33,701 nt of DNA from Discostella pseudostelligera (Eukaryota; Bacillariophyta; Thalassiosirophyceae; Thalassiosirales; Thalassiosiraceae), in the NCBI GenBank assembly GCA_036940085.1, contig JALLBK010000141.1:1-33701 (forward strand), in the 5' to 3' direction. This document shows, one piece after another, positions 8,412-19,862 of this stretch. Both the position numbers and the translations under genes were made by a program. Positions within the stretch are counted from its first letter, which is position 1; each line of letters starts with the position of its first letter. Below the pieces are notes generated by a model. That model ran no database searches and was not told the origin of the DNA. It saw nothing but the letters and a program-made list of their open reading frames with translations.

Positions 8412-10074
8412 TCACACAACCTGCACAGGCACGCCCAAGTATACACGCGGCACCTTCACTGTCTCCTCTTCGTGGTGAGCTCGACGGTCGTGATCGGTGG
8501 CATTGTTTGGTTCTTCTGGCAACATCTCGTAGTCAAAGGAGACACCTTCCTCGTCGTTATCGTTATCATCAAGAGAAGCGTAAACACCCTTACGCGAGCA
8601 GCACATGTACAATTCAAAAGGCAAGGCAACCACCATCGACACGCATACGAACTTGAGATAAGTGTAGTACCAAGGTTCATCGTCACCAGCACCGGCACTA
8701 GCATCACCACTGCTGCTGTGGCTGCTGCTGCTGTGGCTAGGTGGTGATACATTCCTATCATTTACCGCAGCAAAGAAACGATTAACAGCATCAAAACACG
8801 AGCCTAATAAATCTCCATTCTCATATCGAGATTTCATGCATTCATCGACGTGGGTGGATCCCATGCCAAGGGGTGAAATGATTGAATGTGATGAGGAGAA
8901 TGAATGATGTGGTAGGAAAGACGAAGTGTACACTGATATCGTCCCATCGGGGTGGTAGACTAAATCGGTACGATATTCCGTAAGTCGACGCGCCAATCGT
9001 TCCTTGACTTGCAACTGTTGGTCGATGGCAACGGCATTCTCGTCACTAGTCCTTGCCTCCTGGAGTCGACGACGTCTTCGTGCTATGCGTGTCTCGGCGA
9101 GGAGGTCATCTCCCAATTGGGAAAGACGTTGGGATAAATTTTCCACCCTTTTAGAGGCGGGGATGGTGGTGTCCATCTTTGCATTGCTATCCTCATCTTC
9201 GCTATGGATGAATCGGTCCGCCAACGTGGCAACTAAGGCGTCAAGGGAATTTTCTGCCACTTCGTCGAAAGGAACATCGATGTCATCACTGCTACTGCTA
9301 CTGCTACTGCTACTGNAGGGAATTTTCTGCCACTTCGTCGAAAGGAACATCGATGTCATCACTGCTACTGCTACTGCTACTGCTACTGAAACTGCTACTA
9401 CTGCTAGCGCTTGTATCTTCCGACGAATGGGGCGATGGAACTGCAGCTTCCTCTTCTTTCCTAACATTAGCCTCCACGAAACCTGGTAGTTCGGCAAGCG
9501 GTGCCATCGGCTCAGATGGGCTATTTACCACAGGGGGACTAACGCTACCAGTGCCGCCCATCATCCACTGTTCATCTAGATCCATCATCTGACCAATCGA
9601 CTGAAGCATGCTAATCATCATTTTGTCGAACGGATCCTCCTCGGTAGTCGATGATGATGGCGATTGTGTATCCATGAGCGAATTCAGCCACAAATCATTA
9701 GTATACGCGGGAGTGTTCATCATTCTCGAAGTCGTCATCGTCGTCGTCGTCGTCGCTGGTGTGGCCATGGTGGTGCAGTGAGTGGCAGCCTCCAAACGAC
9801 ACTCCTCACGGACATGTTGACGAAATGGTTCGAGACGACGGGAGCGGCAGGGGGGTTCGGTGCTGTAGCCGCCCATTAAGTGCGCTGTTGCACCAGTCGC
9901 GAAAGGCAGTGCTGGTGGTGACATCATCCTCATCAGTTGGGTGTCAAGATCGAGATGATCATCTGCTCCCGTACCCCCCGAGACGAAGACGATATGCTGG
10001 CCCGTCGTGAAGGATAGGGTGATCAACGACAGCAGAGCCTGGGCGAAGGTCCTAAGGGAAGTATTCATGGTCAT
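8412..10074 (-). CDS. Signal-peptide, Ser-rich, single-pass membrane protein of unknown function (split by assembly join)
   Basis: An N at 9316 and a duplicated 72-bp flank break the frame. Collapsing the duplicate plus N (73 bases) leaves 1590 bases, which is 529 aa in one frame. Start MTMNTSLRTFAQALLSLITL gives a clear signal peptide; a longer in-frame start exists at 10215 but would bury it. The lumenal part has Cys-containing helices (FRQHVREECRLEAATHC; DECMKSRYENGDLLGSC) that faintly resemble GLG1-type cysteine repeats. It also has a Thr-rich patch, a poly-Ser run followed by DDIDVPFDEVAENS, and an Arg-rich helix. One transmembrane segment lies near the C-terminus (YLKFVCVSMVVALPFELYMCC), followed by an acidic tail of about 65 residues. 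I do not recognise the family; it looks like a type I protein of the secretory system. Confidence 0.7.
9244..9388. repeat. Unmerged 72-bp contig overlap around an N
   Basis: Bases 9244-9315 and 9317-9388 are identical, with N at 9316 between them. They end in a CTACTG-type microsatellite encoding poly-Ser, a natural place for assembly to break. Removing one copy plus the N restores the reading frame, so the duplication is almost certainly artificial. Confidence 0.9.
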
Positions 10075-10620
10075 GGTGTAATATTTTTGTGGGGGTGGGG
10101 GCTGAAGTTCATCGTGGTGGGATTGTTCGGAAGGTCGAAGAGAAGTGGGTGAAGTGTGAAGTTGGCTGGGCAGAAGAGGAGCAAGCTGGCAGATGGACGG
10201 AAGGCAGCATCGCATGCATCGTCGAAATCACAAAAAAAGAAATAATAAATTGACTTGACCATGACGTCCGAAATGGTCCGAAATCCGAAATCCCAGTATC
10301 TCCACTTCCTCTTTAGCGGGCACGCCCGTTTGTTAACTTCAACATGCCCCCAAGATACTTATGTACTATCGCCAGATTCGCGAAAGAGATAGCGATAGTG
10401 TACGTAAAGAGGAATCAGATCTTTTCAGCCATCACACTTCTCTTCGCTCCGGATCGGATGGATGGAGTAAAGTCACCACTCATTTTTGGCGTCATCATCG
10501 CTATCGACTATCGATCATTCCATCAATCGGAAGCGGAGTGGGAGTAATCATTACTCCTACCGTTTGATATCAAAGCACTGTGCTCGAGGATTGTATCCAT
10601 AATCACCCTACAATTTTATA
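10075..10620. promoter_or_regulatory. Divergent promoter region with a 17-bp perfect palindrome
   Basis: 546 bp lie between the divergent starts of the membrane protein and the nucleotide-sugar transporter. GGAGTAATCATTACTCC at 10541-10557 is a perfect inverted repeat with a one-base centre, 64 bp before the transporter ATG. Its core, TAATCATTA, is two facing TAAT half sites. Small ORFs here overlap each other in several frames and look random. Confidence 0.5.
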
Positions 10621-12028
10621 ATGTCCCTTCCATTCGGTGGTAGCAATTCGGCCGCTTTCGCGAGCATCATCACTCATCAACATCATCACCATCGATCATT
10701 TGTTCACATTCAACAAACCGCTGCTACTGCCAATCTTGTTGCCAAAGGTGTTGCCAACTATGGTGCACGTCTACTACCAACCTCCAGCACAACAACTTCC
10801 CTTAATGTCAATCCAATCGCCATCATGGGCGGTGCCGCCTCGACCGTATCCGTCAATACCGACATACTATCCACACCGGCCATAGTGACCATGATCCTAT
10901 TGGCATTACAGTACTGTGCTCAACCACCCATTACTCGAAAATTCTTGGATAGTCGTGCGAATAAGAAGGGTGTTACGATGGTAGAGGAAATTGTAAAGAT
11001 TGCCCTCTCGGCATTCTTTTTTTTGAGCTGTGGTGAGAGAGTTGAGATGTTGTCCCCTTGGTGAACCTTCTTTCGAGTATCAATGAACCTAACTGATATT
11101 CGATTAATTTATCCCTCTGTTTTGGCAGGAAAAGATATTGTTGCATCTGAGCTGGTTGGATGGACACTCTCCTCGTCACTTCTACTAGCTGGCTTCCCAG
11201 CCTGTCTCTACGCAATACAAGGAGTGCTCACATATCTTGGATATCAAAATACAGATTCGGTACGTTGGATAGAGTGAAACAATACACGAAATGATTGTTC
11301 GCTGTATTGAATGCTCATCATTTGCCATTTCTGACGTTCAGGTGACGTTCAACGGTCTTAATCAAACAAAAACATTATCGGCAGCGCTATGGTGCTTCCT
11401 TCTCATGGGGAAAACTCAAAGTGTTATTCAGATGATCGCACTGACCGTACTGCTATTCTCGGCTATGCTATTTCAAGGCTCAATCTCAATATCTGGTTTG
11501 TTTCAAAAGAAGTCTGGAGATAGTGATGGAAAGAAAAGTGTGGAACAGACAAGAGCACATACGAGTTTCTCCAAAGGCATCGTACCATGTTTGGCCGCGG
11601 CCTTCATATCTGGACTGGCAGGGGCTCTTTCCCAAAAGGGTGTGCAGATGGCCGGGGGGAAAGGACGGAATCCTTATTTGTACACTATGGAACTTGGACT
11701 GTATTCGAGTATTAGTCTACTGATATCGTTAGTCGCAACGAAAGATGGACGAAAGTCATTGAAAGAAGAGAGTGGAATTTTCAGGTATTGGACACCATTG
11801 TCGATCATTCCGGTTGCGGTTAGGGCATTGGGGGGGGTGTTGACTGCATTGGTACACAAGCATGCCGGCGCTACTCGGAAAGGATTTGCTCTCATTTTGG
11901 GGTTGGTATTGACTGGGGTAACGCAGAGTTGGATTGAGGGGGAGAGGTTGTCTGCGGATGAATTGATGGCCATGGCATTAGTCATTCTGAGTAGCTACCT
12001 GCATTTGGCATATCCTCCCATGATATGA
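10621..12028 (+). CDS. Nucleotide-sugar transporter (SLC35A / UDP-galactose transporter family)
   Basis: Three exons, 10621-11032, 11129-11259 and 11342-12028, with introns of 96 bp (GTGAGA...TTGGCAG) and 82 bp (GTACGT...GTTCAG). The spliced product is 409 aa. After a His/Ser-rich N-terminus of about 75 residues it is mostly hydrophobic, with about ten predicted membrane helices. The exon 2/3 segment [38 protein letters not shown] fits the conserved SLC35A core (PAxLYAxQNNLxYxAL...Q.K.L.TA). It would exchange a nucleotide sugar for the nucleoside monophosphate in Golgi or ER membranes. The specific sugar cannot be read from sequence. The N-terminal extension is not obviously a plastid presequence. 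Confidence 0.85.
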
Positions 12029-12123
12029 GAGGTCGTTATCGTGCGATAGAACGTGTAAAGATGAAAGCTTAATTCGATGTTGTAAATGCCATTGCAATGA
12101 TAGCTAGCGAGTTTATGAGCCGG

Positions 12124-14222
12124 TTATTTGCGATCCTTCTTGTCCATCTTCTTCATTAACCGTTTAATCTCTTTCTTGGTCAATCCGGTTGTATCAATTT
12201 CATCATTAAAAGGGGTTGGAAGTTTGGATAACTTTATTTGGCTTCTCTCTAGTCCATCCGCACGATCTCCATCGAAGAACACAACATTGTACTTATTGCC
12301 GATTATTTGTGATATCTTCGCTGCAAAAAAAGCACCACCGAGATCCGCCTCACACTCATCACCAAGCGCGAGTGGAGCAGTATATTGCCAATTAGAATCT
12401 AATGGAGGCAATTCATCGGAGGAACCCAAAGTGCTTGAAGCCGGCGCACCTCCGGATACGCACCAATGCTCTAGCTCTTTTTTCGCTTCGTTGATCTTTT
12501 CGAAAAATGGACGTACTCTGAACAGACTCAATCGTTGAACTCTCTCTGGGCTCATCTTTACTTTTGTAGTAGTGCCTGGCATGTGCGCCGTCATGGCCGC
12601 TTCAGCCTTCCGCAGTCGGCCCTCTTCGACTGCAGCGACGTACATATCTCGATGTATGTCCAAGATAGCTGAGCCATAGAAGTGTATTCGTTTGAGGGCC
12701 TCTAGCAGAGACTCTGAAGTTATGGTAGTGCTGTCGCTTGTTGACTCCGTAACCATGGAGCATAGTTGTTCCAGATCCTTTACAATGGAATTCAGGAGTG
12801 CGGGGCTATCCTCCGGTGATAAATCAAGGAAGTCCAGTGGAAGTGCATCCATGAGGCGAGAGCGATGATTGCTGGGTAGCTGGTTTATTTTTCCGACATA
12901 AAGGTTCAATTCCGAATTCGATGTTGGAGAGGATGGTGATGCCAGGATGTCTTTCATTCCACTCCTCTTCAATGCTGCATTCCTTACATTTATATTGTCC
13001 AAAGCCCACACATGCGTATCAATGTTGAACGTGAGATGGATAGATGCATCATAGTCTACATCACTAGTTTCTTCGACAGTATCTGTTGTATGAGGAAATC
13101 CCGCTGGTATGAACAAAACATCTCCCTCTCTTAGTGTAACGTCCATCAATAATTCACTGCCTAATCTCCCCTCGGGTCCCTCAAGCAATATGTGCAAGGG
13201 CAGATTGTCCAATCCCTTCCCTCTCGCAAACGGGTCGGCGTTGGGTTTGACATCTCCATCTGTCGGGGGTGTAAATACCCTCCAGCGCTTTGCTCCTTCC
13301 ATCTGCACTACAAGGACATCCTGTCGGTCGGTATGAGGAGGAGCTGAGGTGCGCATTCCCCGTGCGGTCACGTACATGTTGACGGCTCCAGGAAGTGACA
13401 ATGCATCGGTACTCGCCAATGCAGGCCCAGCAAGTCGGGGTATGTGAGCTCCAATGTTATTGAAGATGACAGTACCGGACTATGAGCAGCAACAACCATC
13501 AATAGAGAATAATTGTGAGATGTCAGTGTCTGATTGAGCATGCAACTTATTCAAAAGATATGGATAACAAAGTAGGTACTTACTTCCAGAGCAGCTTCGA
13601 CTTGGGATAGAGTCATGCGAGCATCGTCGAAGGAAGATCCGGTTGGTTCAGAGACTGCAGAAACCTGCCATCCTTTACGATTGTCCGTGGATCCAACTTG
13701 TGCATCGAGAAAGTCCTCTTCCAAAGAAGTTGCAAGATGGGAGAAGCGAAAATAGGACGAGAATCTATTCGTTCCATCATCAGTTGATTCCCCACCTCCT
13801 TCTGCTTTTGCCAATAAAGACTGGGGTATGAAAAATGGTGTACCATTCAATCCGAGAAGTTTAATGTTGTTGTTGGAAGAGTCCATGCTTCGAATGGCAC
13901 GGAAAATGGCATAAAAGGCTGCTTCCTGGTCGGTAAACCCAAATTCATTGGCCCAATCCTGTCCTTCCTGTATCGAATTTTCGTATTGTGAAAGAAATTC
14001 CTCGACGACTTGTGCGGAGGGACTCTCTGATACCACGTTGATGGTGGAATGAAGCTTTGATTTAGTAGCTAATGTAAATACATGTTGAGAGTATCGTGCA
14101 GATGATGACGAACATGGCATCCGCGATGAATAAACGGGCGTAAATGCATTCGCAAGGTGTGCGACGTTGGGTAGAATTGGAAGGACAACAAAGGCAGCTG
14201 TCCGAGTTAGAAATGATCGCAT
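12124..14222 (-). CDS. JmjC/cupin-8 oxygenase with Tudor-like C-terminus and plastid-type presequence
   Basis: Exons 14222-13584 and 13479-12124 flank a 104-bp intron (GTAAGT...CTCATAG); the product is 664 aa. The N-terminus is a signal peptide ending in NVAHLANAFTPV, where Phe follows a predicted cleavage site, as in diatom bipartite plastid presequences. The oxygenase core resembles ribosomal-oxygenase (MINA/NO66) enzymes: SGTVIFNNIGAHIP, then PPHTDRQDVLVVQMEGAKRW (His262 and Asp264) and FIPAGFPHTTDT (His343). These form the HxD...H Fe(II) triad, so a 2-oxoglutarate hydroxylase is likely. Residues about 582-632 (GDECEADL...AKI...YNVVFFDGDRADGL) look like a Tudor-type barrel. A Lys-rich tail follows. 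Substrate unknown; a ribosomal or other protein target is possible. It converges on the transporter 95 bp away. Confidence 0.8.
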
Positions 14223-14839
14223 GATGATTTGCTCGTTGCGTCAGTAACGTATTTTTTACAGATACAAAATTGGGAATCTGAATTGAAGGGGTTGGCGAGA
14301 GAAGAGGGGCAAGAGGAAAGCGACGATGGAGGACGATGGGTGGTGGGTCGGATTGAGTTGGAATCAAAGTGAAGATGGAGATGGGAGGTGGCCATCGACG
14401 AGATCGATGGTTCATAAGCTTGTGGGCTGTGGGCGGCCGGCGCCGGTGGTGCGTTGTGGGCGCAGTGGGCGGTGACGGAAGTACTCCTGGAAAAATTGAC
14501 ACGTGGAAGAACACGTGGAAGATTCACGCCATTAATTTCATACCCTCGTCGCTCGTCGGTCGTCGGCTGCCGACGGAATGATAATATTATGCTGTGATAT
14601 GATAATATTGTTCATGCCCGGTTGCGATACGGGAATTCTACCCAATGTTTTGAGTTTTGGATCTTTGTTTGGTGGTCGCAACATAGAACAGTACAAGATA
14701 TCAACTTCGTTTCCGAATTTTATAAACATACGACTACCATTTGAATCCATTAAGTTGATCTTATTCTTATTATTGATCTATTTTCCCCTCATATCATGGT
14801 AGCACTTGTTCTCTATATGCCCGAGCTATCTACAGAAGC
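14223..14839. promoter_or_regulatory. Upstream region of the JmjC gene with tandem CACGTG 12-mers
   Basis: 617 bp. ACACGTGGAAGA occurs twice head to tail at 14499-14510 and 14511-14522, about 277 bp before the JmjC start. ATGATAATATT occurs at 14578-14588 and again 21 bp later at 14599-14609. The part nearest 14839 is the ChlH 3' flank. No gene is evident; the ORFs here are proline- or arginine-rich and overlapping. Confidence 0.45.
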
Positions 14840-17800
14840 TTACACACCTTCGATGCGATCCTCGACTTCGGCATAAAGTTCTTGTAAACGCTCGATATTC
14901 TCCTCCGAAGTCTCCCAATATCCTCGTCCATTGGCTTCCAAAAAGGTGGTCACCATATCGCGGAATGCATTGGGGTTGGTATCAAGGAGTCTCTTTTGCA
15001 TCTCCGGGTCATTGATGAAGACAGTGTTCGCATCCTCGAAGACAAAGTTATCGACCTCACCGGCGGTGGCAGACCAACCCAAGGTGTTACGAAGACGCTT
15101 TTGAACCTCGCGGACGCCCTCATACCCAGTTGATAACATACCCTCGTAGAACTTGGGGTTGAGGAGCTTTGTTCTAGCATCAAGACGAACAGTTTCCGAG
15201 AGAGTACGAACCTGAGCATTGGCCGTGGTTGTATCAGCCATTAGCGACATGGGCTTCCTCTTGTCATCACGTAGCCCTTGCACAACCTTAGTAGGGTCAG
15301 AGTCGTAGTAATGTGACACATCAGTGATGGAGATCTCAGAAGAATCCAAGTTTTGGAAGGTGACATCAACTGTCTTCAAGGCCGCTTTGAAGAGATCAGC
15401 CTGCTGCTCCATCATTCCTGGCTTGTCAGCATTGAAAGCGAAACCCTTACGTGTGAGGAATTGCTCTTGAAGTTGACTTTCGTCTTCCCATCCTCCATTC
15501 TCGATAGCAAGACCGACGTTCGCACTGTAGGACCCAGCAGAATTGGAAAAGACTCGGCATGCAGCGTCGCGGATAGAGACATTGAGCTCTTCAGCCTGCG
15601 CAATAGCGTGTTTGCGAACGAAGTTCTGATCAAGAGGCTCGTCAGCCTCGGCAGCCAACTTGATACCACGATCCATCAAGTTCATTTGGTTGATGAAGAG
15701 ATCACGGAAGACACCGGAGCACGAAACGACGACATCAATACGGGGGCGACCGAGCTTCTCCAAGGGGATCAGTTCGACCTTGTTAACGCGACCAAGTGAA
15801 TCAGCAATGGGGCGAACACCTACAAGGGCAAGGACCTGAGCCAAAGATTCACCATACGTCTTGATGTTATCGGTCCCCCACAAAGTGAACGCGATGCTCT
15901 CAGGGTATGCGCCATTGTTCTCATCGGCGAGCTTCTCCAGAAGCTTGCGAACAACATCTTCGGCAACCTCGACAGCAGCCTGGGTTGGGATGGATGAAGG
16001 GTCGAGAGCGTGCATGTTCCTTCCGGTGGGGAGGACATCGGGGTTACGGATAGGGTCTCCACCAGGTGCAGGCATCAAGAATTTGCCATTAAGAAGCTCC
16101 ATAATACCAGGCAACTCGTTGTTGGCAACGACTTGCTTGAGACAGAATTCGAGGTAGGCGAAAACAGGTGCCAATCGCTCCTCGCTCACTGCAGGGAATC
16201 CGGCATCGATCACCGCCTGTGTCCATGGCTTCTTTGCGCCGAACAGTCCTCCAAAGAGTCCTGCTGCTTCGTCGAAGAAATTTTTGACCTCCTTGACGCG
16301 ACCATTGGAGTCAGTAGATTGGTTAACAAGAGCACGGACGGCGGCACGAGAAGCTTGTGTAATCTTCTCATTCAACTCAACGTCCGTAAGGATGCCCTGG
16401 TTGTTCCCGCGGTAAACATCATTAATATCACGTCCAACAGAAGCGGCGATGACACGTGGGATACCCTCGATTTTATCCTCCGGACGATCCAACTGGGCGA
16501 TGTTCACAAGGGTTGCAATTGCCTCCTCCGCAGTAGGGGGAACACCAACGGTATGCAATCCACAGGGAAGAAGACGACTTTCAATTTGCATAATCTGGGA
16601 ATAAACCTTGCCCGTTATTTCATCGCGACGCTCAAGAGAATCATTCTTGGCATCGTAGGTCTCCAAGTTGGGAAGATCCTTGATATCTTTGTCCAAGTTG
16701 CAAGTCCAGGCGGTAGAGACAATCGAGTTGACAATAGCAGGTCCGCGGGCCTCGTTTTCACGTAATCCCTGGTAGGATGAAATCAGTTCTTTGAGCTCCT
16801 TCAAACCTTTGTAGAGACCAGCGTTCTCGGCAGGGGGTGTAAGGTATGACACTGTGGCGGAATAAGAGCGACGCTTAGCAATAGTTGCCTCTGACGGGTT
16901 GTTCGCCGCATAGAGGTAAGCCGATGGAAGAGAGTTGATGAGACGGTCAGGGTAGCACGTTCCACTCATTCCCACCTGCTTTCCAGGCATGAACTCCAAA
17001 GAACCATGGGTTCCGAAGTGAAGGACAGCGTCGGCTTTGAAGATCTTTTCAAGGTAGGTGTAGTACGCCGCAAATCCATGGTGTGGACTGGCAGACTTGG
17101 CAAAGAGAAGACGCATCGGATCACCCTCGTACCCAAACGACGGCTGGACACCAATGAACACATTTCCGAATTGCTTTCCGTAGACGACGAGGTTCTGTCC
17201 ATCCGAATTGAGATTGCCGGGTGCAGGTCCCCAATTTTCCTCAAGATCTTTAGCGTAGGGTGTGAGCTCGTAGTACTCATCTGTGCTCATACGGTAGGCA
17301 ACGTTCAACTCAGGGGAGTTGATGCGGGCCTCCGGGTCATTTAAGACACTCTCCATAATGGCCTCCTTCGAGTTGGGAGCATCGCCAATATCATATCCCT
17401 CCTTCTTTAGCTGCTTGAGTACGGCATTGATGGAGTCAAACACATCAAGGTACGCAGCAGTTCCCACATTGCCCTTGTCGGGAGGGAAAGAGAAGATAGT
17501 TACTGCGATCTTCTTCTCCTTATTCTCCTTGATACGCAAGTTACACCACTTCATGGCGCGATCAGCCAAGAGGTTGACACGATCCGCGAGCGGCACACTG
17601 CGGCCAGTGGCACCCTCGCGACCGGCAAAAATAATGGGTTCAATAGCACCATCAATCTCAGGTAGAGAGACTTGAAGGGCTACCTGGATGGGATGAAGTC
17701 CAAGCTCGGAAGCCTGCCATTCTTCGAAGGATTGGAAGACGAGTGGCACTGCACACATGTAGGGGACGTTGAGCTTCTTGAGTACACTGGCTGCTTTCTT

Positions 17801-18522
17801 GTGATCCTGGCTGGCGGGTCCACCCACAAGGGCAAAACCAGTGAGGTTGATGACAGTATCGACAATGGTCCTTCCGGATGCATCGTAGAAGTATTCCTCG
17901 ACAGGGCCAGAGAAGTCAAGCCCACCTGAGTAGATGGGCACAACGCGTGCACCTCGAGATTCAAGCTCCGCAATGAGCGAGACGTAGTGGGTATCATCCT
18001 TGGTGTTGATGTGAGACTTTTGAAGGACGATGCCAACAGTGGGTGAGGTCTTGGGATCAATTCCAGCATCGGGGCAGTGCTCGGTGTTGTACCAGTTGAA
18101 GTAGGATTGGGGCGATTCGAACACAATGGAAGGGGCTACCGGATGCCAAATAGCCTTGTCGGGTAGAAGGACGGGTTCCTGCATAACAGCTTTCGTCTTG
18201 CCTTTCATCGACTCTTTGACGGGTGCGACGTAGTCTTGTCCCACCATGAGAAGGAGAGACTCCAAGTTCTCGGGAGAACCTGAAAATAACAAGGGTTGGA
18301 TGACGAGTTAGCTGCATGTTGATGAAATATGTGACGTATCATAAGCTGTTCCTCAAATAAGAAGACAGCACATCATCATGAACACCAATAGATCTCACCT
18401 CCAAGCCAGTACTGGAACGACATCATGAAAGTCCTAGCATCGGCGGCCTTATCACTGGGCAAGAACTTCAACACCTTTGGCAAAGTCCTCAACAACTTCA
18501 ACATCCCCTCCTCGAAGGAGCT

Positions 18523-18555
<33 letters not shown>

Positions 18556-19191
18556 CGCCACCACACTCTTACTCTGCCCCAAGTTCTTCATAGTGAAGGA
18601 TCCAACCTTATTCAACCGCATAACCTCTGGCATACTGGGAAAGATCAAAACCGCATCGAGCTGATCACGTAGCGGTGCCACCACTTCGCTTACCTTCTCC
18701 GCCAATTCCTGAACGAAAATAAGCGACCCAATGAACACATTCGCCTCGCTCACATCCTTTTTGAATTGTTCGAATGCATCCTCATTTCGTAGTTCCTCGA
18801 GCAAATAGCCCACACATTCTACGGCCATGTTGTCCGATCCGGCATTGATGCGCTTGGCTGCGGCGGTCATCGAGGACTGGTATTGCGATTCGAGGACGAC
18901 GTATACGATCTTCATGGTAGGACGACCACGGACGTCCTCGGGTACGATGCGACGATTCTCGGCGTTGGAGGCGGTGAACATTCCCCCTCGTCCACCCACC
19001 TGGGGATCGGTGACGACCATATTCAAGGAAGAACGACGAGCAATGGCGCCATTGTTGTTGTTCGCGTAGAGTGCGTTGGTTTGGATAGCGGACTTATGAA
19101 GCGAGCTGCTTAAGGAGTTGCGCTGACCCACGAAGGCGCTGGTAGAGCCAATTGCGAGGAGGGCTGCGGCGGCCAATTTGAAGGACGCCAT
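14840..19191 (-). CDS. chlH: Magnesium chelatase subunit H, plastid-targeted
   Basis: Exons 19191-18399 and 18279-14840 are joined across a 119-bp intron (GTGAGA...TTTTCAG) within the conserved [12 protein letters not shown]. The product is 1410 aa, normal for ChlH/BchH plus a presequence. [21 protein letters not shown] is a signal peptide with the diatom plastid Phe motif. The body matches ChlH throughout, including [30 protein letters not shown] (685-704), [12 protein letters not shown] and [19 protein letters not shown]. With ChlI and ChlD it inserts Mg2+ into protoporphyrin IX, the first committed step of chlorophyll synthesis, in the plastid stroma. No truncation or frame break is seen. 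Confidence 0.97.
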
Positions 19192-19862
19192 GGCTAGGGT
19201 GACGAATTATTTGTGTATGAATTTGAACCTCGATGATCAGCGCTTTCGACGTGCGATGCTGATGCCCAACGAGAGGACGAAATAAATATGATAAGAATGT
19301 GGATGGTGGATGGTATCGTAGTGGTTGTTGGTGCAATAGTTGGAGATCCTTGAAGGCGGATCTTTCCCAATTTAATTGAATAGGAAGCGTAGGTTGAGTC
19401 AGAAATAGTGAGACTCTGCCGATTTCCACTTCAAAGAACACAGCGGCTGCCTCCTTCGTGCGTTTGCGGCGGTGGCGGCTGCTTGGTGTGGTGGTGGAGT
19501 TGGAGGTACGATATGGTATCGGTTTCGGGTTTTGGTGCACAAAAAAATCTTGTCCTCCCCATTTTGTGGTTCCGGGTGGATCTTTGAATATCTCTCACGT
19601 AGGAATCAGTATCTGGACGTAGCCGTACTTCAACTGTCGCATATCTTGTCGTCGCCACCTCACACTTAGCGACGATTGGGCCAAATTTCCGGCGATCTTC
19701 ATTTCGCTTTTTATCGCTGGATCCGGAAGGACGTAAAAGTGAGTAGACTCTCTATCTTCCTGTACATCCCTGTGGCTTCGATATCGAACTATGTTTGTAA
19801 AAAATTTAAGTGGTTACAAGTTATGCTTGCTGCGTTGACGATGCCACCCTATCAGAGGTTGA
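19192..19862. other. Intergenic region upstream of chlH
   Basis: 671 bp between the chlH start and the 3' end of the HA-repeat gene, both minus strand. It should contain the chlH promoter. I see no clear TATA box, CACGTG or E2F-like box and no RNA gene. The plus-strand ORF starting at 19676 runs into the coding sequence of the HA gene and is not credible. Confidence 0.5.

Noticed and set aside
10344..10567. Small plus-strand ORFs before the transporter
   Set aside because: Two frames overlap, neither has features, and they run into the palindrome.
142..12028. A functional sulfation/glycosylation gene cluster (two sulfotransferase-type genes and a nucleotide-sugar transporter)
   Set aside because: Unrelated genes are interspersed, orientations differ, and diatom genes are not usually clustered by pathway; chance proximity is simpler.
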